From assembly GCA_012845835.1 (NCBI GenBank), contig JABAKD010000018.1:4796116-4860115 (forward strand): 64,000 nt of DNA, given 5' to 3'. This document shows, piece by piece, positions 1 through 11,258 of the stretch. A program made the translations under genes and the position numbers. Origin of the DNA: Undaria pinnatifida. Its lineage: Eukaryota > Sar > Phaeophyceae > Laminariales > Alariaceae. Below the pieces are notes generated by a model that was not told where the DNA came from, made no database searches, and worked only from the letters and a program-made list of their open reading frames with translations. How positions within the stretch are numbered: the stretch's first letter is position 1; every line of letters starts with the position of its first letter.

Positions 1-260
1 TTTACCTATACGTACTATCCAGATGCATGGATACAGGCCTTCCTTGAGGTTTTTAAAATATCGGGGGAGGGGGGGAATAATTGAAGCTCGAGATCCGAGG
101 TTCGATCTTCCAGATATTCCGATTTTCTTTATCTTGATCATGGCTTATCTGTTATTCATCCCGTCTAGCAACTTCAACCCTACACGCGAATGCCGAGCTA
201 TTGTCACTATTAACATGTTTTTTTAATAACCACATTTTTGTTCTCCAGCTCAACCCGGCC

Positions 261-528
261 CGTGCTACGATAAAGGTGTACCGTTTTTTGGCTAAAATGG
301 TTTCCGGATATGGCGGGGCTCTTTAACCCAAAATCCTCGGAAGTATACCACATTTTTTATTGCATGGTTCTCGTTGTGTGTCTAGGCCACATGTTTTTTT
401 TTCTTGTATCCGGCGGTATGAGTTTACTTTTCTCATAATACTCAGTTTTTTTGGGAGCGGTCTTAAGCTCCCAAATTTGACAAAACCTCAGAAAAAAAAG
501 TGGTGCCCCCTCTATCGTGGCACGCGTC
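261..528 (+). mobile_element. Family M inverted-repeat element (MITE-like), copy 1
   Basis: This is one copy of the commonest dispersed repeat in the window. Copies start near GTGCTACGATAGAGG and end with the inverted form, CCTCTATCGTAGCACGCGTC, so they have terminal inverted repeats of about 25-30 bp. Inner landmarks in order are TTCTGAATGACGGGGCTCC, AACCCAAAATCGTCGGA, CCTAGGCCATGGG and GAGAGGTCTTAAGCTCCCAA. No copy has an open frame that could encode a transposase, so the family is nonautonomous. The superfamily is unknown because target duplications could not be fixed by eye. Confidence 0.7.
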
Positions 529-787
529 ACCCCGTAACAGCTTTCACCCTCAGCGACCTCCTGGACAACAACACCCGTGGTCACGACAAGCGCCCTCCCT
601 TCTCCCCCCCCCGACACACGCCTTCATATTCATCGCGCAGAGAGCTCACTCAGCATACACATATATATGCATATATATGCGGAACAGGATTGCCGACCTT
701 AGGTTGTGGAACGAAACCGAAAAGCGCCAAATTTTGCTCCCCAGATGATCCCAAGGTGCCAAACGTTACGGTCGCGTCCACCCCTCG

Positions 788-1092
788 ACGCGTGCTACGA
801 TAGACGCAGCACTACTCTACCTTTGGGATATATATATTTTTTCTGAATGACGGGTAGCTCTCGCTAACGCTAACCCCAGCTCGTCGGAATTGCAGCACTT
901 TCTTGTTCTTCAGTCTGTTTCATTTTTGTTTTCTTGGTATTCCCAGATCGCCACGGGTTTATTCACTGACTGGGCACTTTTTTTTCAGTTTACTCAGGAT
1001 CAGTTTCGTTGCGAGTGACATTCAGAGCTCCTCAAGAATAAGCAACCCTCAGAGGAGAAGGAAAAAATGGTGCGCTTCTATCGTGGCATGGA
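788..1092 (+). mobile_element. Family M element, diverged copy
   Basis: It starts at GACGCGTGCTACGATAGA, keeps the TTCTGAATGACGGG landmark, and ends at an inverted end reading TTCTATCGTGGCATG. The middle is more diverged than in other copies. Confidence 0.55.
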
Positions 1093-1464
1093 CGGTTTAC
1101 TACCACCTATCTATAGAGGTGGCACGTTTTCTTTTTCCGGAAATATTTGCTGAATGACGGCGCTCCTTACACCCCACAACCGTCGTAATATCAACGCAAA
1201 AGTTGCAACGCTAGGCTTTACATACATAGATAGGCCGTATGAGTTTCCTCGTCAAGTCGCACTTTGTTTAAACTCTCAAAAATCCATTTTTTTTTTTTTG
1301 GATCAATCGAGTGTTCTATTCAAGTTGATCAGCAGGCCAGAAGTGCCTCCCGACCAAAAACAAAATTTGGTGCACCTGCTCGCTATCTTGACGTGTGCGT
1401 CCCGTGCATCCCTCCTCGCATTCCGACGCGATGTACTAAACAACAGGGCGCTTAATTTCGTTTA
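1093..1464. other. Intergenic DNA, nothing recognised
   Basis: No domain, RNA or repeat was recognised. Short overlapping open frames have no recognisable protein character. Confidence 0.4.
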
Positions 1465-1770
1465 GGACGCGAGCTTCGACAGGGGCGAACCGCTTTTTTT
1501 CCCCAAGGTTCCTCAATTTGGAAGCTTAAAGACTTCTTTCTCTCTCCCAAAAAACTGATTCTGAGAAAAAAATAGTGCTGACTCTTACACCGGATGAAAC
1601 ATCCCAAGGCCTAGGTACACAAGGAGAACCATCATGCAAAAATAAACGAAATGGCGTTTTTTCCGACGTTATTTTTGGGTTAAGGATCCCTCCCCCCCCT
1701 CCCCCCCCCACTCAGAAAACATTTCAGACGCGAAAAGTGATACATACCTCTATCGTACGTAGCATGCGTC
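1465..1770 (-). mobile_element. Family M element, reverse orientation
   Basis: The family M landmarks occur in reverse order: GGAAGCTTAAAGAC, then GGCCTAGGTACAC, TTTTGGGTTAAGGA and a terminal CCTCTATCGTACGTAGCATG. A C-rich insertion lies near 1690. Confidence 0.6.
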
Positions 1771-1995
1771 TTAGCACTTTTAGGTTGAGACGGTTTCTGT
1801 CTGAGCGTGGATGATCAAAATCATCAAGGGTACGGGTGGGGGGGGGCACTTTTGGGGCCTCGTGTTTCAGTGGGTCGAGCGCTCACTGGCTGGCGCGAGT
1901 GACCCACCTGTTCCGTTTTTGCGGTCTCTTTATCTTTCGTGTGTTCTGTTTAATGCGATGTGACGCCGCCGCCGGGAACGGTGAGCTACGCTACG

Positions 1996-2395
1996 CCAAG
2001 AATTTAGGGCAATGTTTCCAGTCTATCGTTTCGAACGATGGAGTTGCAATATCGTTTGGACGACGTTTCCGATATATCGTTTAGGGCGATGTCTCCCGAT
2101 ATCGTTTAGGGCCATATTTCCAATAATGTCGTTAAAGACGGTGCATTCAGTGCCCTTTAGGATAATGTTTCCACTATCATTTAGAGCAATGCTTCCAAAG
2201 TCGTTAAGAACACTGCCTCCAATATCGTGTAGGATTGCACTTCCCACATATATACTTGGACGATGCTTCCAACACCGTTTAAGGACAATCTTTGCAATAT
2301 TATCGTTTGTGGGACAATGTTTCCAGCCACTTTTTTGTTTTTTCCACCCCGAGATATATATATATATATATATTGTTTTAGGACGATGTTTCAAA
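1996..2395 (+). repeat. 24-bp satellite array, block 1 (forward)
   Basis: Degenerate tandem units of about 24 bp carry the core ATCGTTTAGGACGAT followed by GTTTCCAAT. The core is itself an interrupted palindrome (ATCGT...ACGAT). The spacing stays close to 24 bp although single units differ by several substitutions. Open frames across it are artefacts of the repeat. Confidence 0.8.
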
Positions 2396-2864
2396 AAGAG
2401 CCATCCCTCTATAGGGCGTGAGTTAGCAACACTCCATGAAAAAGCAACGAGCAGTGGGACTGAACCCTATTCGCGATATAAATTAAAGGCAATAACCGGG
2501 GGGGGGGGGAAAGAATGGACGACACACCTGTGACTACGGCTTGTCCAGAAGCTGGAAAGTAGAAGTGTGAAAATAAAAATAAAAAACAAAAAGTGCGGTT
2601 CGGGTTGCAGTTTTTTGGTTCATGTTTTTTTTTTCTGACCTCCTCAAGTGTGTGTGGCATCCTCGGATAGTACGATAATGATACCCGTATAGCATATGGA
2701 TATGAACACGAGCGTATATTATATTAGGTTCAGGTCCAGCGCATACAACGCTGGTCGGGTTTTTGCACGAGCGAATGCCTTCGAAGGTATCGTCTCTGGT
2801 GAGGTATTTAGTGAGTTCCTTGTGAGAGGAGCCCAGGTTCTTCTTGTGCACCCCACGCGGGCGG
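2396..2864. other. Unique-looking interruption of the satellite, with repeat family T
   Basis: About 470 bp separates two forward satellite blocks. Positions 2720-2850 belong to a dispersed repeat (family T), also seen near 5985-6130, 34975-35090 and 35840-35965. Its shared landmarks are AACGCTGGTCG, GCGAATGCCTTCGAAGG and a GAGCTC-rich end. Confidence 0.5.
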
Positions 2865-3395
2865 GATGGCTCAAATACGGTTTAGGACGGCGTATTTTCC
2901 AGTATCGATTAGGACTGTGCTTGCAACATTGGTTAAGACGATTTTTTTTGTTTTGGACCCAAAAGGTCTTCACCATCGTTTAGGACAATGTTTCCCATAT
3001 CGTTCAGGACAACGTTTCCAATATCGTTTAGGACCATGTTTTCAACATCGTTTAGGACAACCAAGGTCGGGTACTATGATGCTTCCGATACCTTTCAGGA
3101 CGGTGCTTCCAATAATATCGCGTGACACGATGATTCCAATATCGTGTAGGACAATGTTTCAAATATCGTTCAGGACGATGTTTCCGATATCGTTCAGGAT
3201 ATCGTTTAGGGCAAAGCTTCTAATATCGTATATAGGACGATGTTTCCGATATCGTTTGAGACTGTGTTTCCAATATCGTTTAAGGGCCCATGCTTCAGTA
3301 CGGTCTAGGACTATGCTTCCAATGTCGTTGAAGACAACGTTCGCACTATGGTTAAGGACGACGTTTCTGATAATTGTTTTTGGGATGATTCCTAA
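2865..3395 (+). repeat. 24-bp satellite array, block 2 (forward)
   Basis: This block has the same unit as 1996-2395 in the same orientation. Well-preserved neighbours around 2985-3060 show units exactly 24 bp apart. Confidence 0.85.
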
Positions 3396-5055
3396 ACGAT
3401 ATTAGAAACAACGTCCTAAACGTCAACACAAACATCTTCGCAAGCGATATGGGGACATCGCTCTAAATTGTATTGGAAGGCGTCGTCCTCAATGACATTG
3501 GAAACATCGCGTCCTCAACAATATCGTAAACGTCGTCCTCAAGGGCATTGAAAACATGGTCCTTAAATATATTGGAAACGTCGTCCTGAGCGATATATTT
3601 GAAACATCGTCCTGGACGATGTTGGAAACAACGTCGAAAACAATATTGGAACCATCGTCCGGAACGATATTGGAAACACTCTATCCTACACACTGTACTG
3701 GAAGCACCGTAAAAAAACAAGATAGGAAACATCGTCCGGTATTGGAAATGCTGTGCTAAACGATATAGGCAACACCGACCTAAACAATATTGGAACCATT
3801 GTCCAAACGCCGTTGGGAGAAACACTCTCCTAAACTGTATTGGAAGCATTGTTTTGAAACGATATTGGAAACACCGTCGGGCATCGGAAATATCGTGCTA
3901 AACAGTATCGGCGACCTCGTCCTAAACGACATTGCATTGAAAGCGCTGTCCTCAACGACATTGGGAGCATTGTCCTAAAATACGTTGGAAACGTCGTCCC
4001 GAACGATATCGGAAACCTCACCCTACACCGGAAGTAGTGTCTTAACCAGCGCCCTCAGCGATACGAAACACCGTCCTAAACGATATGAAAGCATTGTCCT
4101 GAAAAAAGATATTTTTCGTCCTAAAGGACATCTTGCAAACGTCGTCCTAAATGATATCGCAAATATCTTCCTAAACGATACATCAAACATCGTCCAAAAA
4201 ATGAAGCTGGAAACCTTGTCCAGTAAACGATATTAGAAACATTATCCTAAGCGATACCGGAAACATCGCGCCCTTGACGATGTTGGAAACAGCGTCCTAA
4301 ATGATAGATCAAACATCGTCCTAAACCATGTTGGAAACGTCGTCCTAAACGATATAGGAAACATTGACCTCAACGATATTGGCAGCATCATCTTCACAAT
4401 ATTGGCAGCATCGTCCTAAGCGATATTGAAATATCGTCTAAATGACATTGGCAACATCGCCCTAAACGATATTGACATATCGTCCAAATGGTTTTGTAAA
4501 TATCGTCCTAAAACGATATAATAATAAACATCGTCCTGGACGATATTATTATTGTAAACTTCATCTTTAACAACATTCTAAACATCGTCCTAAACCATAT
4601 TGGAAACGTCGTCTTAAATGATACATGAGGCATCGTCCAGAACGGCATTGGAAACACAATCGTAAACAATATTGCCAACATCGCCCAACACGATGCTGGA
4701 ATCATGGTCCTACACGATTTGGAAACATCTTTGAAAACGAGGTCGGAAGCACCGTCCTGAACGATTTTGGAAACCTTGTCCTGGTTGATACAGGAAACAT
4801 CGCCCTAACGATTTGGAAAGTTCCTCTAAAGCGCATTGGACACATCGTCGTACACGAAATTGAAAACCTTGTCCCGAACTGTAGGAAACATCGCCTTAAG
4901 CAATGTTGGAACCACACGATATCAGAAACATGGCCCTAAACGATATGGAAACATCGGCGCAATCGACTATGGTTGGCCTAAACGATATTGGAAACATGGT
5001 GCCAACCGACTGTTGAAACATCATCCCAAACGATATCGTAAACATCGGGCAAAGT
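3396..5055 (-). repeat. 24-bp satellite array, block 3 (inverted)
   Basis: The same unit appears as its reverse complement (ATTGGAAACATCGTCC, then TAAACGAT) for about 1.66 kb, the longest block. It follows block 2 head-to-head, with the switch close to 3395. A few units carry insertions or are merged. No gene is present; long open frames on both strands are repeat shadows. Confidence 0.85.
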
Positions 5056-5240
5056 TACCAGGTCCTTTTGGACGATCTTTCCAATAGCGTTTAGGACAAT
5101 ATTTCCCATATCGTATATCAATACTAGTAAGATTATGATTCCACCATCGTCTAGGACGATGCTTCCACAACGACATCGTTTAGGACGGTCTTTCCAACGA
5201 CATCGTTTATGACGTTGTTTCCAACATATCGCTTACATTT
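5056..5240 (+). repeat. 24-bp satellite array, block 4 (forward again)
   Basis: Orientation switches back to forward near 5056, and the array ends near 5240 with units such as ATCGTTTAGGACGG. Block 3 is therefore flanked on both sides by units of opposite polarity. Confidence 0.75.
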
Positions 5241-6319
5241 TGCCCGTGCGCCGGGCTTCTCTTCTTGCCCATTCACGTCGAAGGTTTGGCAACTCTGGAC
5301 CCTTGTTGGATCCATGTAGGATACGGACTAAAACCTCGACGAGTGGGTGCGATGGTGCCATCTAATCACGCGTCTACAGCCGTCCCCTAAGGCTGCAGAA
5401 AATTCTAAGATTTTTCCAGAGCTTCAAACATGATGAGGGGCTCACCAATATAAAAAAATTCACCCCCGAAACTTAACGTCGAAGACACTCAGTCTCGCAG
5501 CCCGACAGACGTTTCTATGCGCTAGCCAACAAAAAACATGTATTCTCCCAAAATGATCATAAAACTTACTTACGGATAGTTCCCTTTTTTGGCTCAACAA
5601 GCGCCAGGAGTACCCTTTTTTGGCTCAACAAGCGCGACCTCTATGGCACTATGTAGAGGGATGACTCGATACGGAGCGTGCGGCAGTGAGGGTACCGCCA
5701 TCCTGCGCGCGCTTGTGTTACAGCTCCTCTGACTGCAGGTCGCGGGCACATACACACGTCTCCACTCACCCCAGGATCCGGGGCCAACGTCTCACGAGGA
5801 AGTGCCGTATAGGGTGTGCCGTTGAGATGCTGTGATCATGTTTCGGCCGATATGTATACCTCCCTACTCCAAAATGGAGTCATTCCAAATGGTGGGGTTC
5901 GCACTTTATGGACCAAACGTTTCTGACCGCGGTTGAGCTTCTCAGGGTGTGGAGTTATCGGTTAGAGCATGGCAATTTTACGAGCACATTTTTGTTTTCA
6001 ACTAGCCCATAGAAATGTTGGTCGGTCGGAAAGCGCGAACGAATGCCTTCGAAGGCTAATGTTTCTTGAGTTGGACATATATTGAGCTCCTTAAATGCCA
6101 GGAGCTCAGAAACGTCTTAAGAAAATCTGATGCGGCCCTCGCGCGGTATGACTCAAAAAAATCGGTTTATTTTTACACGTCCAGCGACACGATATGAGAC
6201 AGGTAGGTGGCACGATGGAGGTATACGAAGTAGCACCTTTTCCTGGCTGTTTTTGTTTCTAAACACCCGGGCGTCCTTGACTCAGATCGGTCCTTATACC
6301 ATCATTGGCGTTTGAACCA
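5241..6319. other. Intergenic DNA with a family T copy
   Basis: No gene was recognised. The stretch CCCTTTTTTGGCTCAACAAG occurs twice about 32 bp apart near 5580-5635. Positions 5985-6130 are a family T copy with the GCGAATGCCTTCGAAGG-type landmark. Confidence 0.4.
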
Positions 6320-6616
6320 TGACGCGTGCTACGATAGATGTGGTAGCAGTTTTCGTCTGAAATGGCTTCTGAATGGTAGGGCTCCTTAAAGTAACCGAAA
6401 AAATTGTCCAAAAAACATTTTTTTTTTTGTTTTTTGTTGCATATTCTTTGTTTGTATAGACTAGATACCTAGGCCAATGGATTTTTCATCCGAGGTAGGA
6501 GTTCTTTCCCCCCGCTTCCTCTCAATTCAGTTTTCGGGAGAGGTTTTAAGATCACAAATTGAGGAGAGTAAAGTAGTTTTAGAAAAAAAGTGGTGCACCT
6601 CTACCGTAGCACGCGC
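6320..6616 (+). mobile_element. Family M element, near full-length
   Basis: Both ends are present (GACGCGTGCTACGATAGA and CCTCTACCGTAGCACGCG), with the ACCTAGGCCAATGG and GAGAGGTTTTAAG landmarks between. It is the first of four copies abutting one another through 7300. Confidence 0.7.
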
Positions 6617-6903
6617 ACATGCTGCGGTAGAGGTGTACTTTTTTTTTCTTTTTCCGGAGAGATCCTCACTTAAATGGAGATATTTCTCCCCCCCCAAAAC
6701 CGTTTCGGGTAAAAAAGAACCTAATCGTAACTACAGGATGAGAAAGCCCATGGCGTGTAGGTTGTATGCAACGAAATTGTTGCGAAACGAAGATGAAAGA
6801 AAAAAAAATCGAAGGTCATTCGGACGATTTTCGGTCAAGGCGGCCCACCATTAAAAAAAAAACGATTCAGCCAACAAATTATACCTCTATCGCAGCACGC
6901 GTC
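6617..6903 (-). mobile_element. Family M element, reverse, adjacent to previous copy
   Basis: It starts at GCTGCGGTAGAGGTG and ends at CCTCTATCGCAGCACGCG, with reversed inner landmarks including GGACGATTTTCGGTCAAGG. It lies tail-to-tail with the preceding copy. Confidence 0.6.
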
Positions 6904-7120
6904 CTTTTACTGTTAGTAGAGAAAAGTAAAATGTCACACGTGTACCCTAGCGAAAAGCCCCATGGACTAGGCATACGACGAAAAAATATGTTGTACCTGG
7001 GTATACCAAGAATGAAAATTATAATTCCGACGGTTTTGGGTTGAGGACGCACCGTCGTTCAGATAACGTTTTTAGCCAAAAAGTGGTATACCTTAATACG
7101 CGTCTATATCGTAGCACGCG
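6904..7120 (-). mobile_element. Family M element, 5'-truncated, reverse
   Basis: It retains CCATGGACTAGGCATACGACG, GACGGTTTTGGGTTGAGG and the terminal CTATATCGTAGCACGCG. The other end is missing. Confidence 0.55.
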
Positions 7121-7300
7121 GCGTTCGGAGAATACCTGGTATGACGATTTTTTACGACCTACTCGTAGGACATGGGATTATTTATCGGGTAGCACTTCCG
7201 TTTTTATCACGAAATCGGTTTTTGGGTGGGGTGTGGAGCTCCTCATGTGAGGGGTAGTATTAAGAAAAGGAAGAGTCCGCCCTCTATCGTCGCAGGTGTC
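7121..7300 (+). mobile_element. Family M element, truncated, forward
   Basis: It holds the right half of a family M element: ACATGGGATTATTTATCGGG, then AATCGGTTTTTGGGTGG, ending CCTCTATCGTCGC. Confidence 0.5.
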
Positions 7301-9900
7301 GTGAGCGACATCTTGGCAAAACATAACTACGTGCACGTGACAAACGAGTTGTTTCTCCATCACAATCTCTGCTTAGAGATGGCCATAACATAGATGTGCG
7401 CATTATAACCTGACGTCAGACACCACCAGAGGGGTCTCGCGGACCTACCCTGCTCTGCAAGGTTTAAAATAGAACAAAAAACTGACGTCGAACCAAGGCT
7501 ATTCGATAGGGGAGTCCCTTTTTTCGGTGGGCCGGGTTAACTCGCGCGGGTAACCCCCGCTGTTCCTTTGCGGTCTTAGTATTAGAGGGCGTTAGTCCGT
7601 TTGACCACTCTGGTAAAAGGTTGACCCATTGCCTACCCAAACCAAGCTTTTTAACCCCCTGGAACGTCGGGATAGATAGCAGGTCGGTTTGGGCGGGCGT
7701 GTCAATATCCACGCGGTTCCATTTCCTTGGGATACCGGGGAGAATGTTTTCCAGGTTCGACATCGGGGGCGTCCCGAATATTTATCAGTGGTGGATGGTG
7801 AGATTCGAACACATGACCCAAAAACCCATGGTCTGTTGGCGACGCCAATTGACAGGGAATTAGATGGCCTTAATTCGTTCTACCCCTTCTTCTAGGAAAA
7901 GTTAACCAATTGCCTGCCCAACTAAGCCTTGTAACATTAAAATTTGCTTTCCTGCGATGTGACACCGCGATGGAATAGTTAGCTACCCTGCACCAAAATA
8001 TAACTGCCTGGAAGCCTTTTTCGCAGTGAAGTACAGAGTCGCTAGGGCGAGTGGCCGAAGCCCGGTACAGTGAAAACTAGGGGACCCCCCCCCCATCGTA
8101 GCCTTGATCTGCCAGGTACATAAACAAGCAGCATGCGTCACCATTGACAGTACTTCCTTTCTATCTGGTTAAGTCGAAGGGTGTGCTATCTACGCTGTAC
8201 CTTGCATCCGCTGAACCGGAGAACATACACAGCCATCCTCCGAAACACAATCAATCGCGCTCGTGCCCGTGCAATGCATCCCGAATATTTGGAGACCCTC
8301 ACCTGGCATTGGCCGGCAGAAACAAGATCGACGAATCCTGTTGATATTGCTGACCAAGAAAACAGCGCAAAAAATAAACACACACATATATATGGCATGC
8401 ACGCATGTGCGGCCATCGTCGGCGGAAGAGCCGAAGCGTCGTGAAGATTTGATGAGAAGAGGCGAAGAGAGGCTGGAGTGAGGTTTGGCCATCATGTACG
8501 TCTCTTGGCACGTTTTTGCTGTAGTAGATGGACAGGACCAAGGGGCCGAGGCGGGTGTCAGGCATTCTCGCGGAAAAATACTCGGTGGACTCTAAAGACC
8601 ACATATACATGGTAGGTTGGCCTACATTGTTAATCCAGATCGCTCGTGGAATCGGCTTGTGGCGGGAGGGAAGCCCTTTATGACAACGAAACACATGGAC
8701 CCGACACCTGGCACCTGATGTAGTAGTCTCACATACTTCATGCTGCCCAACGGCGAGAATACCACGACGAGCAGTATGATGGTAATGCCAACGGAAATAC
8801 AGCGTGGGCTGGAGGTATATCAAAGGGGCGTGTTGGGTGGATGTGGGTGTGGCGCGGGAGACGAGAGGGATGGGCTATACCGTAAGACATCGTGTTGATG
8901 GTACTCTACATCGTATAGTAGATATACGATACACAGCAGATTCACATCGGATTCACTAATTATTGCTCTCCACTTGTTCTTTCGCTCATATAGACTATAG
9001 ACTACATTTTTTGTTAACTTTGGATCGTGATTTCCACATAGTTACACCGTTGCTTAGTACCTTCGGCCGAATAATTTAGGTTCACCCCTGGGGTGTGTGT
9101 AAGCCATGCACTCTCACCCACATACTGACCCTGATCCCACCGCGTATGGTTTTCGGGCTAGGTTAGAGGGCTTAGACCTCTGGTCGGGTCGGGACCACCT
9201 ACGTAGTATACAGTGTATATCGGCACACTACTATTAATAGTACTTAGTGCATTAAATAGGGGTGCATGCATGCATGGCTTGTATACATCGCTACAGGAGG
9301 GGTGCATGCTTGTTTTTGGTATTCGGCGTAGTATGAGAGATAGATAGGTGCGGAATCGTTCAACCAAGGATATACTGTTTATCTACCGTGGGAGCATAAC
9401 ATGACAAACACAGCAAGCAGTTGCATATATCCATGGACAAAGTGTTTATTGTATTTTTAATACTACTGTCGATGTGGTATAATTTTACCACTCAAAAACT
9501 ATTTGCCCAGACCGAACAGGCATTATTAGCGGCAGCGGGGACACATTAGACTATAGCACCAAAATTGAGACTATCTGGTATTAGACTAGACTATAGTATT
9601 TCTTGCAAACCATACATACATGACATGGAGATTCTACGCGCCTCGTACAGGTTGGCTTGTCGGAGAGAGAGCGGAGACCTCTGACGCCATTTCAGAACTT
9701 TTAGCTATACACGCATCTCAACTATTGGCTGCGCTGCCGTCCCTCTCGGCCGGAATTCAAAAGCGCGCATACACATACATGCACACCACCCCCCCCTACA
9801 ATCACATATACATACATCGATCCTGCACACCGCCACTCGTCGCGTTCAACCAGAGGGAGAGATCAAGGAAGCCCACAACACGCAGCACGTGAGTTCAACG
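7301..9900. other. Gene-poor DNA, no assigned function
   Basis: Overlapping short open frames on both strands (the longest, 174 codons, at 8299-8823 minus) have no recognisable domain. Positions 7500-7580 and 7930-8030 hold fragments of a dispersed repeat (family R) with the landmark CACTCGCGCGGGTGACCCC-type, also seen near 1850-2000, 34640-34800, 41960-42010 and 42470-42580. Several TAGACTATAG-type palindromic strings lie at 8990-9600. Confidence 0.35.
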
Positions 9901-10959
9901 ACGTGAAGGAAGCATGCAGAGTGCTCCCGTGGCGTGCTACGATTTTGTCGTTACGTGCGTATTGTACGTGGTGCGGTAGAGGTGTGTGTGTGCACCATTA
10001 TTTTTTTGAGGCTCCTAACCGGTTAAGGAGGTCTTCATAGAGCTATCCCACGGTAGGGGTACTAGATACAGCAGAGCGTTCCTCTCCGAGCTGCCAACAT
10101 GGTGAGGAGCTAAATATCTCACACGAAGGAAAAATAACGTGGAAGGCGTTCGTTCGCGCAACCCGACCAAGCTTCTATCTCTTAGTAGTCCTAAAACAAA
10201 TTGAACTCGTCAAATTACTTGATTACAGTATACAAGATCCGGTAGTTCTGCACTCGAGGAGGAGCTAAACCGGACAGGTACATTATTGGTGAATCCACCA
10301 ACTGCAACCCCTACCGTGGGATGACTCTTTACGCCACCCAAAAACTGGTTTTGAAGTGAACCTGAAGGTTTTACCTGACGGAGGAACCGAGGTGGCCTAT
10401 GGTTAGCCAGAGGACCTATAAAAATCACAACAATACTAGTCTACAAGTAAGTACTGGTATATATATTTGCCAAAGAAATAGGATGATGATGTCACAACCC
10501 GACGATTTTTGGGCCAAGCAACAAGGAGCCCCTTCATGCACTAAAAAGTAGTTCGACCACAGGCAAAACGTTCTTCTACCTCTTGCGTACCTCTTTTCTG
10601 TGGCAGGACGCGTTGTTGGTAGAGAGGTAGTGCACATGTCGGCCGAAACGGTTTTTTTTTGCCGCCGACGGTCCTCCTCACAAACCGAGGAAAAATATCA
10701 AGCCAAGCAAAGTCTCGTTCGCTTTTTTCATTTTTTAACATCGTTAGGTGTCAATCTTGGGACACGTTGTGTTAACGTTCTGAGGAAGTCAAGCTCGAGT
10801 GTTCGGTATCGGGATCTTCTCGAACGAGGACCAGGCCCCAGAAAGTCAGTGCGGGCACCCCTAGTTGCACAGCACGTTTTGGTCACAAACTGTTTTTCAG
10901 AATGGCGACGCTCCTTTGTAGCCTATTATTAGCTCAAAATCGTCCGACCTCGTCCTTCT
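9901..10959. other. Intergenic DNA with family M fragments
   Basis: Pieces resembling family M ends occur near 9930-10015 and 10870-10959. No gene was recognised. The segment around 10040-10340 shares short blocks (ATCCCACGGTAGGGG) with 34470-34500. Confidence 0.35.
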
Positions 10960-11258
10960 CACGCGTGCCACGATAGAGGCGCGCACCACTTATTTTCTGA
11001 GGTATCCCTCAACTTGGGAGCTTAAGACCTTTTCAAAACAAAAAACACTGATGGTTTGGATAAACAAAAAAAGCTGCTATCGGATGAAAAAAACTCATGG
11101 CCTAATATAGGCTACTCGACGATATATCACGCAAAAAAATGACCTCGTACTATTTTTTTTTTCCCCGACGCTTTTGGGTTAATTAAGGAATCCTCCTGTC
11201 ATTATTCAGAGACCATTGCAGACGACAAATGCTACCTCTAGTACCGCAACACGCGTCT
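10960..11258 (-). mobile_element. Family M element, near full-length, reverse
   Basis: It starts at ACGCGTGCCACGATAGAGG and ends CCTCTAGTACCGCAACACG. TTGGGAGCTTAAGACC and TTTTGGGTTAATTAAGGA confirm the reverse order. Confidence 0.65.

Noticed and set aside
2012-4236. Several repetitive open frames (up to 179 codons) resembling a repeat protein
   Set aside because: They occur in many frames on both strands of the 24-bp satellite, and 24 is a multiple of three, so open repeats are expected by chance.
7795-7870. Reverse-strand GTTCGAATC motif resembling a tRNA T-loop
   Set aside because: The stem does not pair well and no full cloverleaf was found.
8285-8344. Possible GDPH-type extracellular domain start on the plus strand
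   Set aside because: Only a handful of residues match and the frame ends at once; no adjacent exon continues it.
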